Positions 12,651 through 22,572 of a stretch of DNA of 64,000 bases are shown piece after piece. A model generated the notes under the pieces. The model worked only from the letters and a program-made list of their open reading frames with translations. It made no database searches and was not told the DNA's origin. The translations under genes were made by a program, and so were the position numbers. The DNA is from Dactylis glomerata (taxonomy: Eukaryota > Streptophyta > Magnoliopsida > Poales > Poaceae). The stretch is taken from NCBI GenBank assembly GCA_007115705.1, contig QXEO01000222.1, forward strand, positions 1,493,179 to 1,557,178. Reading direction: 5' to 3'. Within the stretch, counting starts at the first letter, position 1; every line of letters begins with the position of its first letter.

Positions 12651-13239
12651 ACTAGCATGATGGCCCTCGCAAATGCGAGGACATCACCTTTAATTATTTT
12701 AAATGAAGAGCATGATCTCTAGTCTATCAAAATTTATAGGAAAAAATTTAAACCTTCATAAATTTGTGCATTCCTTTTTAACCTACATAAGCTAAATTCT
12801 TTTATGTGTCCTCTAGTAAAATTAAGATGTATGGCCACATGAAGGAGAGCTTAGCCCCTTTTTTACTCTGGAATTACTTTCGTCTTGAACCTCCTTTCTG
12901 CTATTTCCCTTTTTAATGAAAATACTTTGTTTTAATCTCAATCTATTTCAATTGACCTTCAAAAACTAACAAACACTTCAGGTGTGAGGGAGGTTTTAAT
13001 CAATCTCTAAATATAGTTTATATTTTTAGGTTCATGTGATTTTCACGATAATATCTTGGTGGTTGAGATGGTGTTCTATAGAATAAAGGCATATTGGCTC
13101 CATATAATTCTTGGCATTTTTGAATGGATCAAGTTTTATCGAGCAATAGTGTCCTTTTGTTTTTCTCTCGGTTGCTAGGATTGTCTATCGATCTAGCAAC
13201 CTTGTGAGCTTTATTGACTTAGGTCATATTCTCTATAAT

Positions 13240-14475
13240 TAATGACATATGTATTTTCAAAGGTTAATTTAAAGTTTACAAAATATAATTTTGAATTTTG
13301 TACTCCCTCTGTTCGAAAAAGGGTGTCTCAAATTTATCTATATTTGCATGTATCTAGACGTCTTTTAATATATAGATACATACGTATCTAGATAAAGCTA
13401 AGACATCATTTTCAAAGGGAACATATATTCACTATTCTATGATTTTTTAATATAATTTGTCCATTGATATGGGTATATCTATACGTATAAATTAGTCTAA
13501 TTTTTGGAGATTAATATTTTTCTGGGTTGGCTGCCACCATGTCATACGCAGTACTTCCTATATGGTCACACGCATGCCTATGTAATCTAAAATCAGATCA
13601 TATCGATGTGCTTTGGAGAATTTTTCCATCACTGACGATCAGTTCCTTTGACTTAGTTCCTAGTCTCTCAAGTTAATGTCTCATATATGCATTTTCAAAA
13701 CATGTGAGGCTAGTTTGAAGTTTACAAAATACATTTTAAAATTTTGTATGTATTCACTATTATGTGATTTTTTAACAAAATGTATTCAGTGATATAGGTA
13801 TAAGTACATACAAATCAGTCTAATTTTGAAGACTCCGATATAATTTTTTCCTGGCAGGCTACCATGTCGCATGTAGTACTCCTATATGGTGATATGTATG
13901 CTGGCCTAGCTAAAATTGGACCATATTATGTGCGTTGAGAATTTTTCATCGCAGATCAGTTTTCGGGTTAGATTAGCATACATGTCGCTCCGGTGTTGGA
14001 GGTTTTTCCATTCGTGAATGATCGATCAGCTTTAGTGTACATAATATTGTATTTAATCATGTTCTACACATTTTTGTTTGCACTTAACACATGTACATAG
14101 CGTCCATAGATCCAAAAAAAGTGACAGCCTAAGAAAAAAATCTGTTTACGTGTCCATATCATCAGATAGTCAAATTTTGCATCTCAAATATAGTTTGGGT
14201 AACTTCTTCTGATTTTAAATCTTAGCAGTTATAATTAAGACCGACGAATCAAATATCGTGTGCTTTGAAGAATTTTTTTATGGTCAATCAATTTTGGAGT
14301 TAGCTTTGCATGCTTGTCGGTTTAGTTTTGGAGTTTTTTTTTTCAGCCACCAATGACCGACCAGCATTAGAGTCTATACCCAGCACAAAACGTTTTGTAA
14401 TCGATCCTGTCCTTTGTATGCACGTAACACATGTACGTGGGGTCTGCATATCCAAAATTAATTCCTTTTATGTGT
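13240..14475. repeat. Degenerate tandem duplications
   Basis: Two adjacent blocks (about 13240-13650 and 13675-13960) share the order: TGCATTTTCAAA-like start, AAGTTTACAAAATA, TATTCACTAT, TGATTTTTTAA, AGTCTAATTTTT, a GGCTGCCACCATGTC-like phrase, CCTATATGGT, and GAGAATTTTTCATC. A second pair (about 13956-14130 and 14282-14470) shares a TTGGAGTT...CGATCAGC-like part followed by CACTTAACACATGTAC. Similarity is moderate, so the duplications are old. Confidence 0.65.
13303..13423. mobile_element. Degenerate Stowaway-type MITE
   Basis: Starts TA|CTCCCTCTGTTCG and contains the GTATCTAGACGTC / GATACATACGTATCTAG palindromic core typical of grass Stowaway MITEs. The right end has decayed to TTTCAAAGGGAACA. 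The second block of the tandem duplication has the same flanks without the insert (about 13735-13760), which supports the borders to within a few bases. Confidence 0.7.
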
Positions 14476-14776
14476 ACGTATCACATATTTATCTTTTGCA
14501 CCTACGTGACAAATTGTACATAATAATAGTTTACGTAACCTTTTCTAGCTTTAAATCTTAGCTATTCTAATTAAGATCAACGGATCAAATATTTTTAAAA
14601 GATGTGGATTAACGTGGGTCATTCGAGAAATAAGTATTGAGGGTTTATAGTACTCATATAATACAATTATATATAATAAGATTCTATGCACCATAAAATT
14701 AAGGTAAGTAACAATTAAGCTCCACGATTCTATCGACTACGATATGAATTTCTATCAGTTTTGATTACTTTAGGTA

Positions 14777-14865
14777 CTGCCTCAGTCACATAGTATAAGA
14801 TGTTATTACAATGAATATACCCTCATAATGGTTGTAATACATCTTCTATTATGAAACAGAGGGAG
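14777..14865. mobile_element. Degenerate Stowaway-like MITE
   Basis: The ends CTGCCTCAGTCACATAG and CTATTATGAAACAGAGGGAG are imperfect inverted copies of each other and of the Stowaway consensus; a TA precedes the left end. Confidence 0.6.
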
Positions 14866-15591
14866 AATAATTATGAAGATTTTTTGTCATAGTATATTTA
14901 GGTCACTAAATTAAATCTATAGATTGTGATATGTTTAGGTACAATTATGATGCTATATTGGCTATATTTATTCAAAAATAGTTGTCTATGATTTATTTAG
15001 TGCTGGAAATTCAGTAATTTTGAACTATGAAACTAAAATATAGCCTAGAAGACTCTTCCACCTCTTCGTTCTCCACTGGGTTCTTTCACCTTTTAAAGCC
15101 AAGAGACTTGACCCCCAGACTTCAGGTGAAAATGCTAGAAAATACTTTATCCAAAGTATGTGTATGTTTTCATATTTATTGACTAATCATTGATATAGTT
15201 GTGTTCTGGTTATTTTCTAAAATCTACTCATTAGTGTACACAAATAAATTATTTACACTTTAGGTACAAATCTTACAACGCTTAATGTCTAACATGGATT
15301 TTACCTGGCACGTCCTATCATTGTTTGCCCTTTAGACTTCTATTTATTGACACATGGATTTTACCGGGTATGTATTGAGCCCATGTTTGCTCTAGATTGG
15401 ATTTTCTTTTGTCAAAATCAGCCACGAAAACATCTGACCAGGAAATGCATCAGAAGAGCTAGACGATCTATGTATTTTGGTTTGGCAATCAGATATAGCT
15501 ATACTTATTCTTCTGGTAGATATTTCCTCTGCTTCTAAATATAAAATATTTTGGTTGGCCAAAATAGTCTACCAAAATATCTTATATTATA

Positions 15592-15685
15592 CTCCCTCCG
15601 ATCGAAAATAAGTGTCAGTGATTTTGTACTAACATAGTATAAAGTTTATACTAAGTCACCAACACTTATTTCTGATCGGAGGGAG
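15592..15685. mobile_element. Stowaway MITE, well preserved
   Basis: 94 bp with inverted ends CTCCCTCCGATCG and CGATCGGAGGGAG (one difference further in) and TA duplications at 15590-15591 and 15686-15687. It folds almost completely on itself (AAGTGT...ACACTT, AGTATAAAGTTTATACT core). Confidence 0.92.
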
Positions 15686-16181
15686 TAGAATATTGTACTA
15701 AAAGAATTGACTGAGAGAACTCATACAAAGCTAGCTATATAGAATATCAAATCCTTGGAAATCTATGTTTTTTTTGCTTTTCTTGTTTAGAGCCGGATGC
15801 ATGCATGTAATACAGGGCTCACCAAGAGTTTGCGACATATACTACGGTTACCTAAAGGCTTATTGCCTGCACATACTTTTTTTTTCAGAAACTTGCACGT
15901 ACAATCGTGTTATGTTTCAATATGGGTCTAGTTCAACATGGTCAGCCGGACCATGAAAAAAAGTAGGAATTTTCTTTTCTTATACAATCCGTTCTGTTCT
16001 ATTTGTTTTGTCACGTGTTTTGGTCTCTTTGGTACACAAATAATGTTTTACATAACTTATTTATCTTTAAATCTCAATCGTTAATTACAGATCTAACTGT
16101 CTAAATAATTTAGATGATGTGGATTAATGTGGTGGCTTTATTTTAAAACCCCGTATTGTTCTTTTAGTATATAGTAGATTA

Positions 16182-17690
16182 GCGGGGGTTCAGGTTCAGA
16201 GCTTAGACTTCAGATTGGTGGTCTCTTGTATAATGTATTTGCAGAGGAATTATTGTAGGTGGGACTGGCAGCGAACCCTATATAGTCAACTGTTTGTACG
16301 GTTCTGTACATGACAAATTGGCAACACCAACTGCTACTGTCTTGCTGGACTATCATATGAACACTCTGGACAAACAATGATAATTTCGAAGGGGCGGATA
16401 CACTCTGCCTCTCTGATTCCCTGTCCGCATATCTCGTTCATCTCTCTGTTGGTTATGTTCATATATTGAATAAACAAAAGGGAACATCGAACAATATAAT
16501 GATGTACACCAATGTAGTAAACTGGAAATTAATTAAGGATCCGTCTGAAAATGGTGTGTGGGAGCTCGAGATAGTACCAGCTTTGGCCATGAAATATTAC
16601 TAACTAGCACACGTCTCCGGATGCAGGTTCGGGGCTATCTGCCTATCTCGACAGTCGATACGTCACCAAGCGGGGGCAATCCTTATTAGTTGGTGCATAG
16701 GTCGGCCGCAACAAAGCTTTCTAAACAAAAAATATGAACAGCCACATGGACCGACAACGATGCTTCTCCTCCTTGCATGCTGTTAGGTCAATGTTGACAG
16801 ACAGAGCCAGTTTGCAAAGTCAGAGCATCGACTGAGTGGCCGCTAACGCGTATAGTACACCGTCATCGTCGCCGTGGCTGGCCGTTGGATGGCTGCAAAA
16901 GTTGCACGCCACAAACTGAAACCGTGCTCATGTACTCGCCGACAGCTAAAACTGAAACCGAGTACTTCTCCGAACATAACCAAATTAATAAGTTCATAAT
17001 CAAATACTGCGAGGAAAATGCTAACAATTTTTCTTGGTACTATTACAGAGTACAGACCCTTTTTTTGGCCGGGAGGCCGAGCACACACGCTTTGCCGGTG
17101 TAGGAAACTGAAACTGAAACCAACCTGCAGGCAGGACCGTGTGTCGATTTTTCAACTAAACTTAGCGAGTGATAAGCATTCTTGAGCCACTGGTGGATCC
17201 CGCGGGGTGACGCCGGAGATGCGCGCGGCGCCGAGGTTTAATACTTTTCTGTCTGTCGCTATGACTCTCTCGACTCCGTTCCTTGTCTGTCATTTAAGCC
17301 CAATAATTCCATCCTTTTTGGTCGAACCTATAGGTAGGTTGAAGAAGTGGCTCAACACGTCGCCAGAGATTAACTGAGGCTCGAATCGATGATGGGTTTT
17401 CTAGCTTACCATCGACTGCTCATGGCACCTCCGCCTTGTGGGCAGGTGAGTTTCTGTGTGTCACAGCCAGGCTGAACTCGGCACGGAACGAGAACGCACA
17501 AGGCGGAGAAGCTGCCAATTTTCCTCTTCCCATTTTTCTTGCAATTTCCTAATTTAGCAAGAATGCTTGTGGCTTGTGAATCGCGATTACGGTGATTGGC
17601 ACGGAACAAATGTTCCATCCAGTTCCGTCAAGTCAAAATTCTTCGTAACCGTTGGATTAAATCATTGATAACTTTTGCCAAATATGTACC
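16182..17690. other. Unassigned low-copy-looking sequence
   Basis: No repeat family and no gene recognised on either strand. GC content rises toward 17,200 and again after 17,690, where the leader of the FAR1-type gene begins. It may contain the upstream region of that gene. Confidence 0.4.
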
Positions 17691-18203
17691 ATGATTCAGG
17701 ATCACGAAATATATTCCCAGCAGTCGTTGAACTTGCCATACCGATCGGGATCTTCTCTTTTTCTGTCGTTGGGTTCCTCGATAGCAGCCGCCCATCAGCA
17801 TCACACCGATCCAGTCGCCGCGCCCTCCGTTGAACGCCGGTCGATCACCGCTGCGTCCAGCTCTTCCTTTCATTCCGACTATGCCGTCCGAGCTCGGAAA
17901 CGAGATCGCGCCTCCTCTGCTTTATCTACACGGAGGCGTTCGCCGGACGCGGACGTGGAGACACCGGATCTGTCCTCCTCGCCCACGGGATCGGATGACG
18001 CCATCTTCTCATCTACGGGATCGGGCCACAACCCTCTCGTCATCTGCGGGAACCCTAGACGTTTTCCTTGGCTGCAATGCTGCCGCCGCTCTCCTCGCCG
18101 GCGGGATCGGAGCCGCCGCTCTCTAACAGCGTGATGTGATTGGAGTCGGCGGCCACAGCGCCCTCCTTGCCCGGGGATCGAACGCCAGTGCCTCAACTCT
18201 CAG
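17691..18203 (+). other. Probable 5' leader exon of the FAR1-type gene
   Basis: A GC-rich block that ends in a good donor, CTCAG|GTTAG at 18203/18204. It contains open frames in several phases, as GC-rich DNA does, with no recognisable domain. The next plausible acceptor is TTTGCAG at 19952, directly before the FAR1 start codon, giving an intron of about 1.75 kb in the 5' UTR. This arrangement is usual for grass FAR1-related genes; linking the two exons is inference. Confidence 0.4.
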
Positions 18204-18396
18204 GTTAGTCCACTGCCTCAACTCAAATTCAGTGTTTTGCACGTCCGTCAGTGTACATATGATGCGGTGTTTAAAATTGAACCATCTTTGTAATAATGCA
18301 TGCTATATGAAAGTGAAGTCTTGTAAGTACATGCTATGAAAAAAAAGTACATGCTATATACCTGAACTCACGCATCTTCACACATCACAGTTTACT

Positions 18397-18680
18397 AGGG
18401 ACTGGATCCTCTAACGTTGAGAAGGAAAGTTAGATTCATACTATTTTGTCTCTAATTTAATTCAAATTAATTTATATAATGCAAATTTAGGATATGAATT
18501 GACTATTATTACCTGCAATCAAAATTAGGGTGCAAAAAAATTATTTAGGCAATTTATGCTACAGTAATCATCTACAGTAACTGAGCTTAGTACATAATTA
18601 GAAACTTAATGCCAATATACCCTGACTTTGCTTCCTACTTCTCCCTGACTTTTCTTCTCACCGTCAGAGGAGCCGGTTCC
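18397..18680. mobile_element. MITE copy 1 of a tandem pair (intron of FAR1-type gene)
   Basis: Inverted ends GGATCCTCTAACGTTGAGAAGGAAAG (left) and the reverse form CTTTTCTTCTCACCGTCAGAGGAGCC (right). It is preceded by CAGTTTACT (18388-18396) and followed by CAGTTTACG (18680-18688), an 8-9-bp duplication typical of hAT or Mutator-type MITEs. Confidence 0.75.
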
Positions 18681-18688
18681 AGTTTACG

Positions 18689-19004
18689 GAACCGGATCCT
18701 CTAACGTTGTGAAGTAAAGTCAGAAATAACGATGAAGCAAAGTCAGGGAACTGTAGCTTAAGTACCCTATTATGTAGCCTAATTAATCATTTTAGGTGAT
18801 TACTGTAGATACGGAAATTTTAAATAAAATTTTATACACCATAATTTTGTTCGTATAGAATTACTTCGAATGTATAACATAATTTTATATTATGCAAATT
18901 ATTTTAACTAATTTTAGTCGTAATTGTATAGTTTGAAGGAAGCAAAGTTAGGAAATTGTAGCTTACCTGACTTTGCTTCAGAATGTCAGAGGATCTGGTT
19001 CCCC
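18689..19004. mobile_element. MITE copy 2 of the tandem pair
   Basis: Left end GAACCGGATCCTCTAACGTTG and right end TGACTTTGCTTCAGAATG followed by TCAGAGGATCTGGTTCC. It is flanked by CAGTTTACG on the left and CAGTTTACT (19004-19012) on the right. It lies in the same orientation as copy 1, with one target-like unit between them. Confidence 0.75.
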
Positions 19005-19012
19005 AGTTTACT

Positions 19013-19952
19013 AGTAGTTTGCTAAAGGAATGGAGGGGCGTTGCATACCTGAACTCCAACAGGTTTCCGTGAGCCAATTACGTGACTAGACAAGCTGCAT
19101 CTTTCCATCCCACAATGAAAAAAGATATGCTCGAATAGTCGGACTGACAAGGTAAAAACACCACACTAAGATTCTGAATCTGCATGTGCGGAAACACTGG
19201 ATGGGTTGCTGATTTGGATTACCAGTACAAGTATCAGGTTTCACAAAACAACAGAAAAAGCAATCATTCTTCATCTTAGCATATAATGTTTCTGTCATAC
19301 GAAATAGAAGGCAAGTATGCCCACAAAGAAGCATATTAAAATGAGTAATGACATAACTTGGCAGCAGTTTACTGTCAATTTACAACTTGATACAAGCTAA
19401 AAAAGACAGATTTAGTAGCATTAGGAATGTTATCACTTGGAGATGTGCTACTTGATAAGTTATTTTTTTTTCAATATTCCGCATGCCCTGCTAACAAATC
19501 TGAAATTTCAAAACATGGATACATACAACTTTCGTTTAAGCATACACATGTTTTTCTTCTCAACCTACCTTTTATTTGTAGTAGAAGTTAGTAGGCTACT
19601 AGGCAGACTGCAGACATTATATTGTAAAAAAAAAAAAGCATATCCAGTTTCTGAATTTTATGGTAACTTAAACGAATTGGCATCCCACACAAGAATGACA
19701 GAAAATCGAATAGTGTGCTTCATGGCAGAAAATAGTAGAGGTTTTTAACAATTTCTTTAAAGTTTGAGGTGAACTTTTTTCTTGACATATGCACAAAAAT
19801 TCAAATAGCAGTTTGTCGAGCTAGCTCATTAGATGAAATTCTAACAAATCAACTTTTCACCCGACAAATGATTGACATTTAACAACACAGAGTATATTTT
19901 TTCATCCGGCAAATGATTGACTTCTGATTGTTTATTTGTATGTGATTTGCAG
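19013..19952 (+). other. Remainder of the putative FAR1 intron
   Basis: AT-rich, no gene recognised. It ends in a pyrimidine-poor but usable acceptor (GTGATTTGCAG). Two nearly equal phrases (ACAAATGATTGACATTTAAC near 19864 and CGGCAAATGATTGACTTC near 19907) suggest a small local duplication. Confidence 0.45.
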
Positions 19953-19958
19953 AAAGAT

Positions 19959-20498
19959 ATGGCCGATATGAATGATGAGTCTAGTGAGTACCATGCCATC
20001 ATCATCAAGACGTTTGCTAGCGAGGATGACGGATACCAGTTCTACAACAGATACACTCTTGAGAAAGAATTTAGTGTGCAGAGAAGCTATGTTGAGTGGG
20101 ATGGAGCCAACAAGGAGATAGTTCTGAGGAAACTTGTTTGTAGTCGTGAAGAGAAGCACACGAAGAGGAAAAGAGAAGATAGGAAGATGAGGCTACGGAA
20201 TATCACCCGTGATGGGTGTAAAGTCAAGCTGGTCTTTGGAAGAGTCGAGGAAACATGGCGGTGGTTCGTGAAGGATTTCATCAATGAACACACCCATCCT
20301 TTGGCCCGAGATGACCTTGCTTGTTTCTTGCGTTGTTGCGTTCATGCAGAGTAATCACGGACGAGCTGAAAGCGAACATTATAGAGATGGAAACTTGTCG
20401 AGGGCCAACGCAAACGCAAACGCAAAGCATCAGACGAGCCCATTCAAGTCACCATGAAGTTTACATGGGGTGGCAGTTCAATGGCAGTTTGAGATGAA
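19959..20498 (+). pseudogene. FAR1/FHY3-related protein: FAR1 DNA-binding domain only, frameshifted at its end
   Basis: FAR1-related proteins come from Mutator-type transposases and act as nuclear transcription factors. From the ATG at 19959 the frame gives 131 residues. Residues about 24-118 form the FAR1 (WRKY-GCM1-like) zinc-finger domain: GYQFYNRYTLEKEFSVQR, then C61 (RKLVCS), C87 (RDGCKVKL) and the H111/H113 pair in NEHTHPL, so all four metal ligands are present. The frame then runs into CCVHAE and a stop at 20352-20354. One base earlier, another frame continues family-like sequence (ITDELKANIIEMET, from 20354) to a stop at 20496-20498. The copy therefore appears broken by an indel near 20325-20350. 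The MULE transposase and SWIM domains are absent. It could be a decayed host gene or a Mutator remnant. Confidence 0.75.
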
Positions 20499-21317
20499 TG
20501 ACCGTAGTACCATGTTCTTAAATTTAAGAGTACATTTATATGAATTTTAGACCGGTAAATCTACTTGACTGGTGTGGCATGCACATGTGCAGACACAGAA
20601 GTTTCAGTTTTCAGTGTTGTCACAGTCATAGTTACTGGTATTGTATAGTTATTGATTCAATATTTCAATTAGCAAAGCTAGACCTTTGGAGATTGTGGCC
20701 TGCACTGATACATGTATGTCTACTCATTTCGGGCTGAGAAAAGAGCGGTGTCGAGTGTTATGATGCTCCCAGCAAACTAATTAAGCTCAAACGAGGCACG
20801 TGGCCGAAGGCAATTTAGTATCTGGAGATAGTGCTACCTGATAATGTTAAGTTTTTATATTATTTTTAAAAATAAAGGTTAATGCAATCCTTATAGACTG
20901 GAAACTACATAATTCATCCTAGGGAATTGGCCAACTAGCTACCGTAACTTGACATCACAGTTCCTGTAGCTCGTACAAAACACAAAACGGATGGTCGTTG
21001 TGCTTGTTTCTTAGAGCATTAATCTTATGTGGTCAAGGAGGCGGTTCAAATCAAGCAAAAAAAAGTCTATCTAATTCAGCACAGCCCTTATATTAAGCTC
21101 TCTATGTCCATGTTCTAAGAATATCTAATCAAACTTTTACCAGATTATATAACTCAAAATTCAGAAGAAAATGTGGAACTAGGAGCTCACAGCTGAGATG
21201 TGGCTGTTATTATGTTCTAAGTTCAGTGATTTGGAGCTACCTTTGCATCTTTTAACTTGACAAAGACTTGCTGGGGATATAGAGTTCTTAACTTCTTATC
21301 TTCTTTCTTTTGCCCCT
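20499..21317. other. Unassigned sequence downstream of the FAR1-type gene
   Basis: No gene or repeat family recognised. It ends at 21318 in a pyrimidine-rich tract with CCCCTTCAG, which could serve as a plus-strand splice acceptor. Confidence 0.4.
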
Positions 21318-21486
21318 TCAGCATGATTTTATACCAAAGTACAGGACCATAGAACATGTTGTTCTCGGAGATTGCAGTTTCTTACCTTCTGACGAAGAAC
21401 AAACCACACTGTCATACCCAGCGAGCTCTAGGACGTGCTCGCTCGGATTCGCCAGGGTGACGGCGCAGAATACGAACGCCACTAGC
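21318..21486 (-). other. Possible minus-strand exon interrupted by Copia C2
   Basis: On the minus strand the sequence next to the C2 insertion reads LVAFVFCAVTLANPSEHVLE and continues AGYDSVVCSSSEG up to a good donor (AG|GTAAGAAAC, near 21389-21390). Across the insertion (28106 upward) the same minus-strand frame stays open into the GC-rich island, and an in-frame ATG lies four codons before the join. A short hydrophobic, signal-peptide-like start would fit. The protein is not recognised and the exon is speculative. Confidence 0.25.
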
Positions 21487-21977
21487 TGTTGAAATATAGG
21501 GTGGGCTTTAGGCCCACTTAACAATTTCAGAAAATCCCTAAGGGCCCATTCATGCTTGGCAAGAGAAGTGGTGGGAGTTTAGTCCCACATTGCTAGTTGG
21601 GAGAGATGAGCACCAACATATAAGGTGAGCTCTTCCACCACTAGTATGTGGAAGTGTGAGAAGGAAGAGGAGCTCCACACGCGCGCTCCTCCTCCGACGA
21701 CGCACGCACGCCCGTCACGACGCGCGCGCGCCGCGGGTTGCGGGTTGCGGGTTGCGGGTTGCGGGAATCTCGCCGAGCCGAGTTTCTTTTTGTCGCGCAG
21801 AAACAGACACAAACTGTTGCGAATGAAACGATAATTACGGGCCGTTAATGAGAATGAATACGAGCTGAAACGTCTGTATTAAGTGCTCTTAAGTACGGGC
21901 GTTTCCAGTCCTTCATTGCGGGCGATTATGGCCTTTATTACGTGCGTTTCTTTTCCATCCGCCCCTGTGTCCGTGCC

Positions 21978-21984
21978 TATATAT
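21978..21984 (+). promoter_or_regulatory. C2 TATA box
   Basis: TATATAT follows a GC-rich stretch and precedes a pyrimidine-rich CTCCTCTCTGATACACAG start region. Transcription should begin about 30 bases downstream, near 22010. An identical box lies in the 3' LTR (about 27534-27540). Confidence 0.7.
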
Positions 21985-22157
21985 TGGAGGGGTCGCTCCT
22001 CTCTGATACACAGAACACAATCCCTGCGCGCCTGCCTAGTCGTTTCCTTCACTGTTGCTGCCTCCGGTGATCCCATTCCGTCCACCGCGTACACGGTGTG
22101 CGGGAGAGCAGGCCTCCGAAACCCCGCCCTCTCGAGATCCTGTACGGGAGAGGGGCG

Positions 22158-22170
22158 ATTAGGTTTTTGG
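22158..22170 (+). promoter_or_regulatory. C2 leader segment complementary to the primer-site position
   Basis: ATTAGGTTTTTGG in the transcribed leader is the exact reverse complement of 22552-22564, the sequence two bases after the 5' LTR. It is a candidate internal primer. The 3' LTR repeats it. Confidence 0.45.
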
Positions 22171-22243
22171 GGAGCGTCTTGTACGCGACTGCTCAACTTC
22201 GATTGTCTGCTTCCTCTTCTTCCGCGTCGTCCTCGTCATCATC

Positions 22244-22368
22244 ATGTCTACTGAAGCTGAACAAGCTGCTGCCGCCAAGAGGATGGCCGATGAGGCTGCC
22301 GCCGCTGCTGCTTCAGAGGCTGCCGCCGCCGCTGCTGCTGCTGCTTCGGCCAACTGGCCTACTGGAGG
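22244..22368 (+). CDS. C2 gag exon 1, inside the LTR
   Basis: Begins MSTEAEQAAAAKRMADEA and continues as an alanine-rich stretch to NWPTGG. It lies within the LTR and is therefore repeated at 27800-27924. At 22368/22369 the sequence GGAGG|GTACTA can serve as a splice donor. Joining to the acceptor at 22572 keeps the frame and leads straight into the conserved Copia gag start (FAATLKPAPFTGTYFKRW). The 204 bases between also read through without a stop. Confidence 0.6.
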
Positions 22369-22572
22369 GTACTATATGCTTATCCCTCTCCTGCTTACTT
22401 CTATGTGCATAGTACTAGCGATTTCTGTAGGTGGCTCTACGATTTGCCTAGTATTGCATAGTTATATGATCAAATATCAGTATGTCCACATCATGTTCAT
22501 GTTTTATTCATGGATTAATTTAATCGGAAAATTGCCTAGATTCTTAACAATCCAAAAACCTAATTTGTGTAG
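22369..22572 (+). other. Putative in-frame retained intron (exitron-like) across the LTR boundary
   Basis: GT at 22369-22370, AG at 22571-22572, 204 nt, exactly 68 codons, no stop in the gag frame. It covers the last 181 bases of the LTR, the LTR end and the primer-site position. If retained it adds a strongly hydrophobic stretch to Gag (MLIPLLLTSMCIVLAISVGG and on). If removed, the RNA loses its primer site. Splice sites are read by eye; the donor is only moderate. Confidence 0.5.

Larger units (their letters stand above)
12651..16181. other. AT-rich region, possibly one noncoding transposon
   Basis: No coding sequence recognised. It begins ACTAGCATGATGGCCCTCGC with a small perfect hairpin (CCTCGC AAAT GCGAGG, about 12664-12679) and ends near TTTTAGTATATAGTAGATTAG (about 16162-16181). 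This pair of end styles is common in grass repeats, but no terminal inverted repeat or target duplication could be shown. It contains the tandem duplications and three MITEs listed separately. Confidence 0.3.
21487..22549 (+). repeat. C2 5' LTR
   Basis: 1,063 bp, TG...CA. Parts: a distal region, a GC-rich variable tract (about 21700-21780, with GCGGGTT repeated four times), a TATA box, a long leader, the gag start codon at 22244 and a splice donor at 22369. A coding exon inside an LTR is unusual. Confidence 0.92.

Noticed and set aside
12664..12679. Small perfect hairpin as a transcription terminator
   Set aside because: This is a plant genome, where hairpin-plus-T terminators of the bacterial kind do not apply; it fits a transposon end better.
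15520..15600. A second MITE nested around the Stowaway at 15592
   Set aside because: TTCCTCTGCTTCTAAATATAAAATATTTTGG on the left looks MITE-like, but no matching right end could be found after 15687.
22159..22353. Alanine-rich minus-strand ORF in the C2 LTR
   Set aside because: It mirrors the GCC/GCT-rich sense exon, repeats identically in the other LTR and has no domain of its own.
22369..22572. The hydrophobic stretch as an envelope-like membrane gene
   Set aside because: It lies within the gag frame between splice sites, is only 68 codons long, and the element has standard Copia order with no gene after RNase H.
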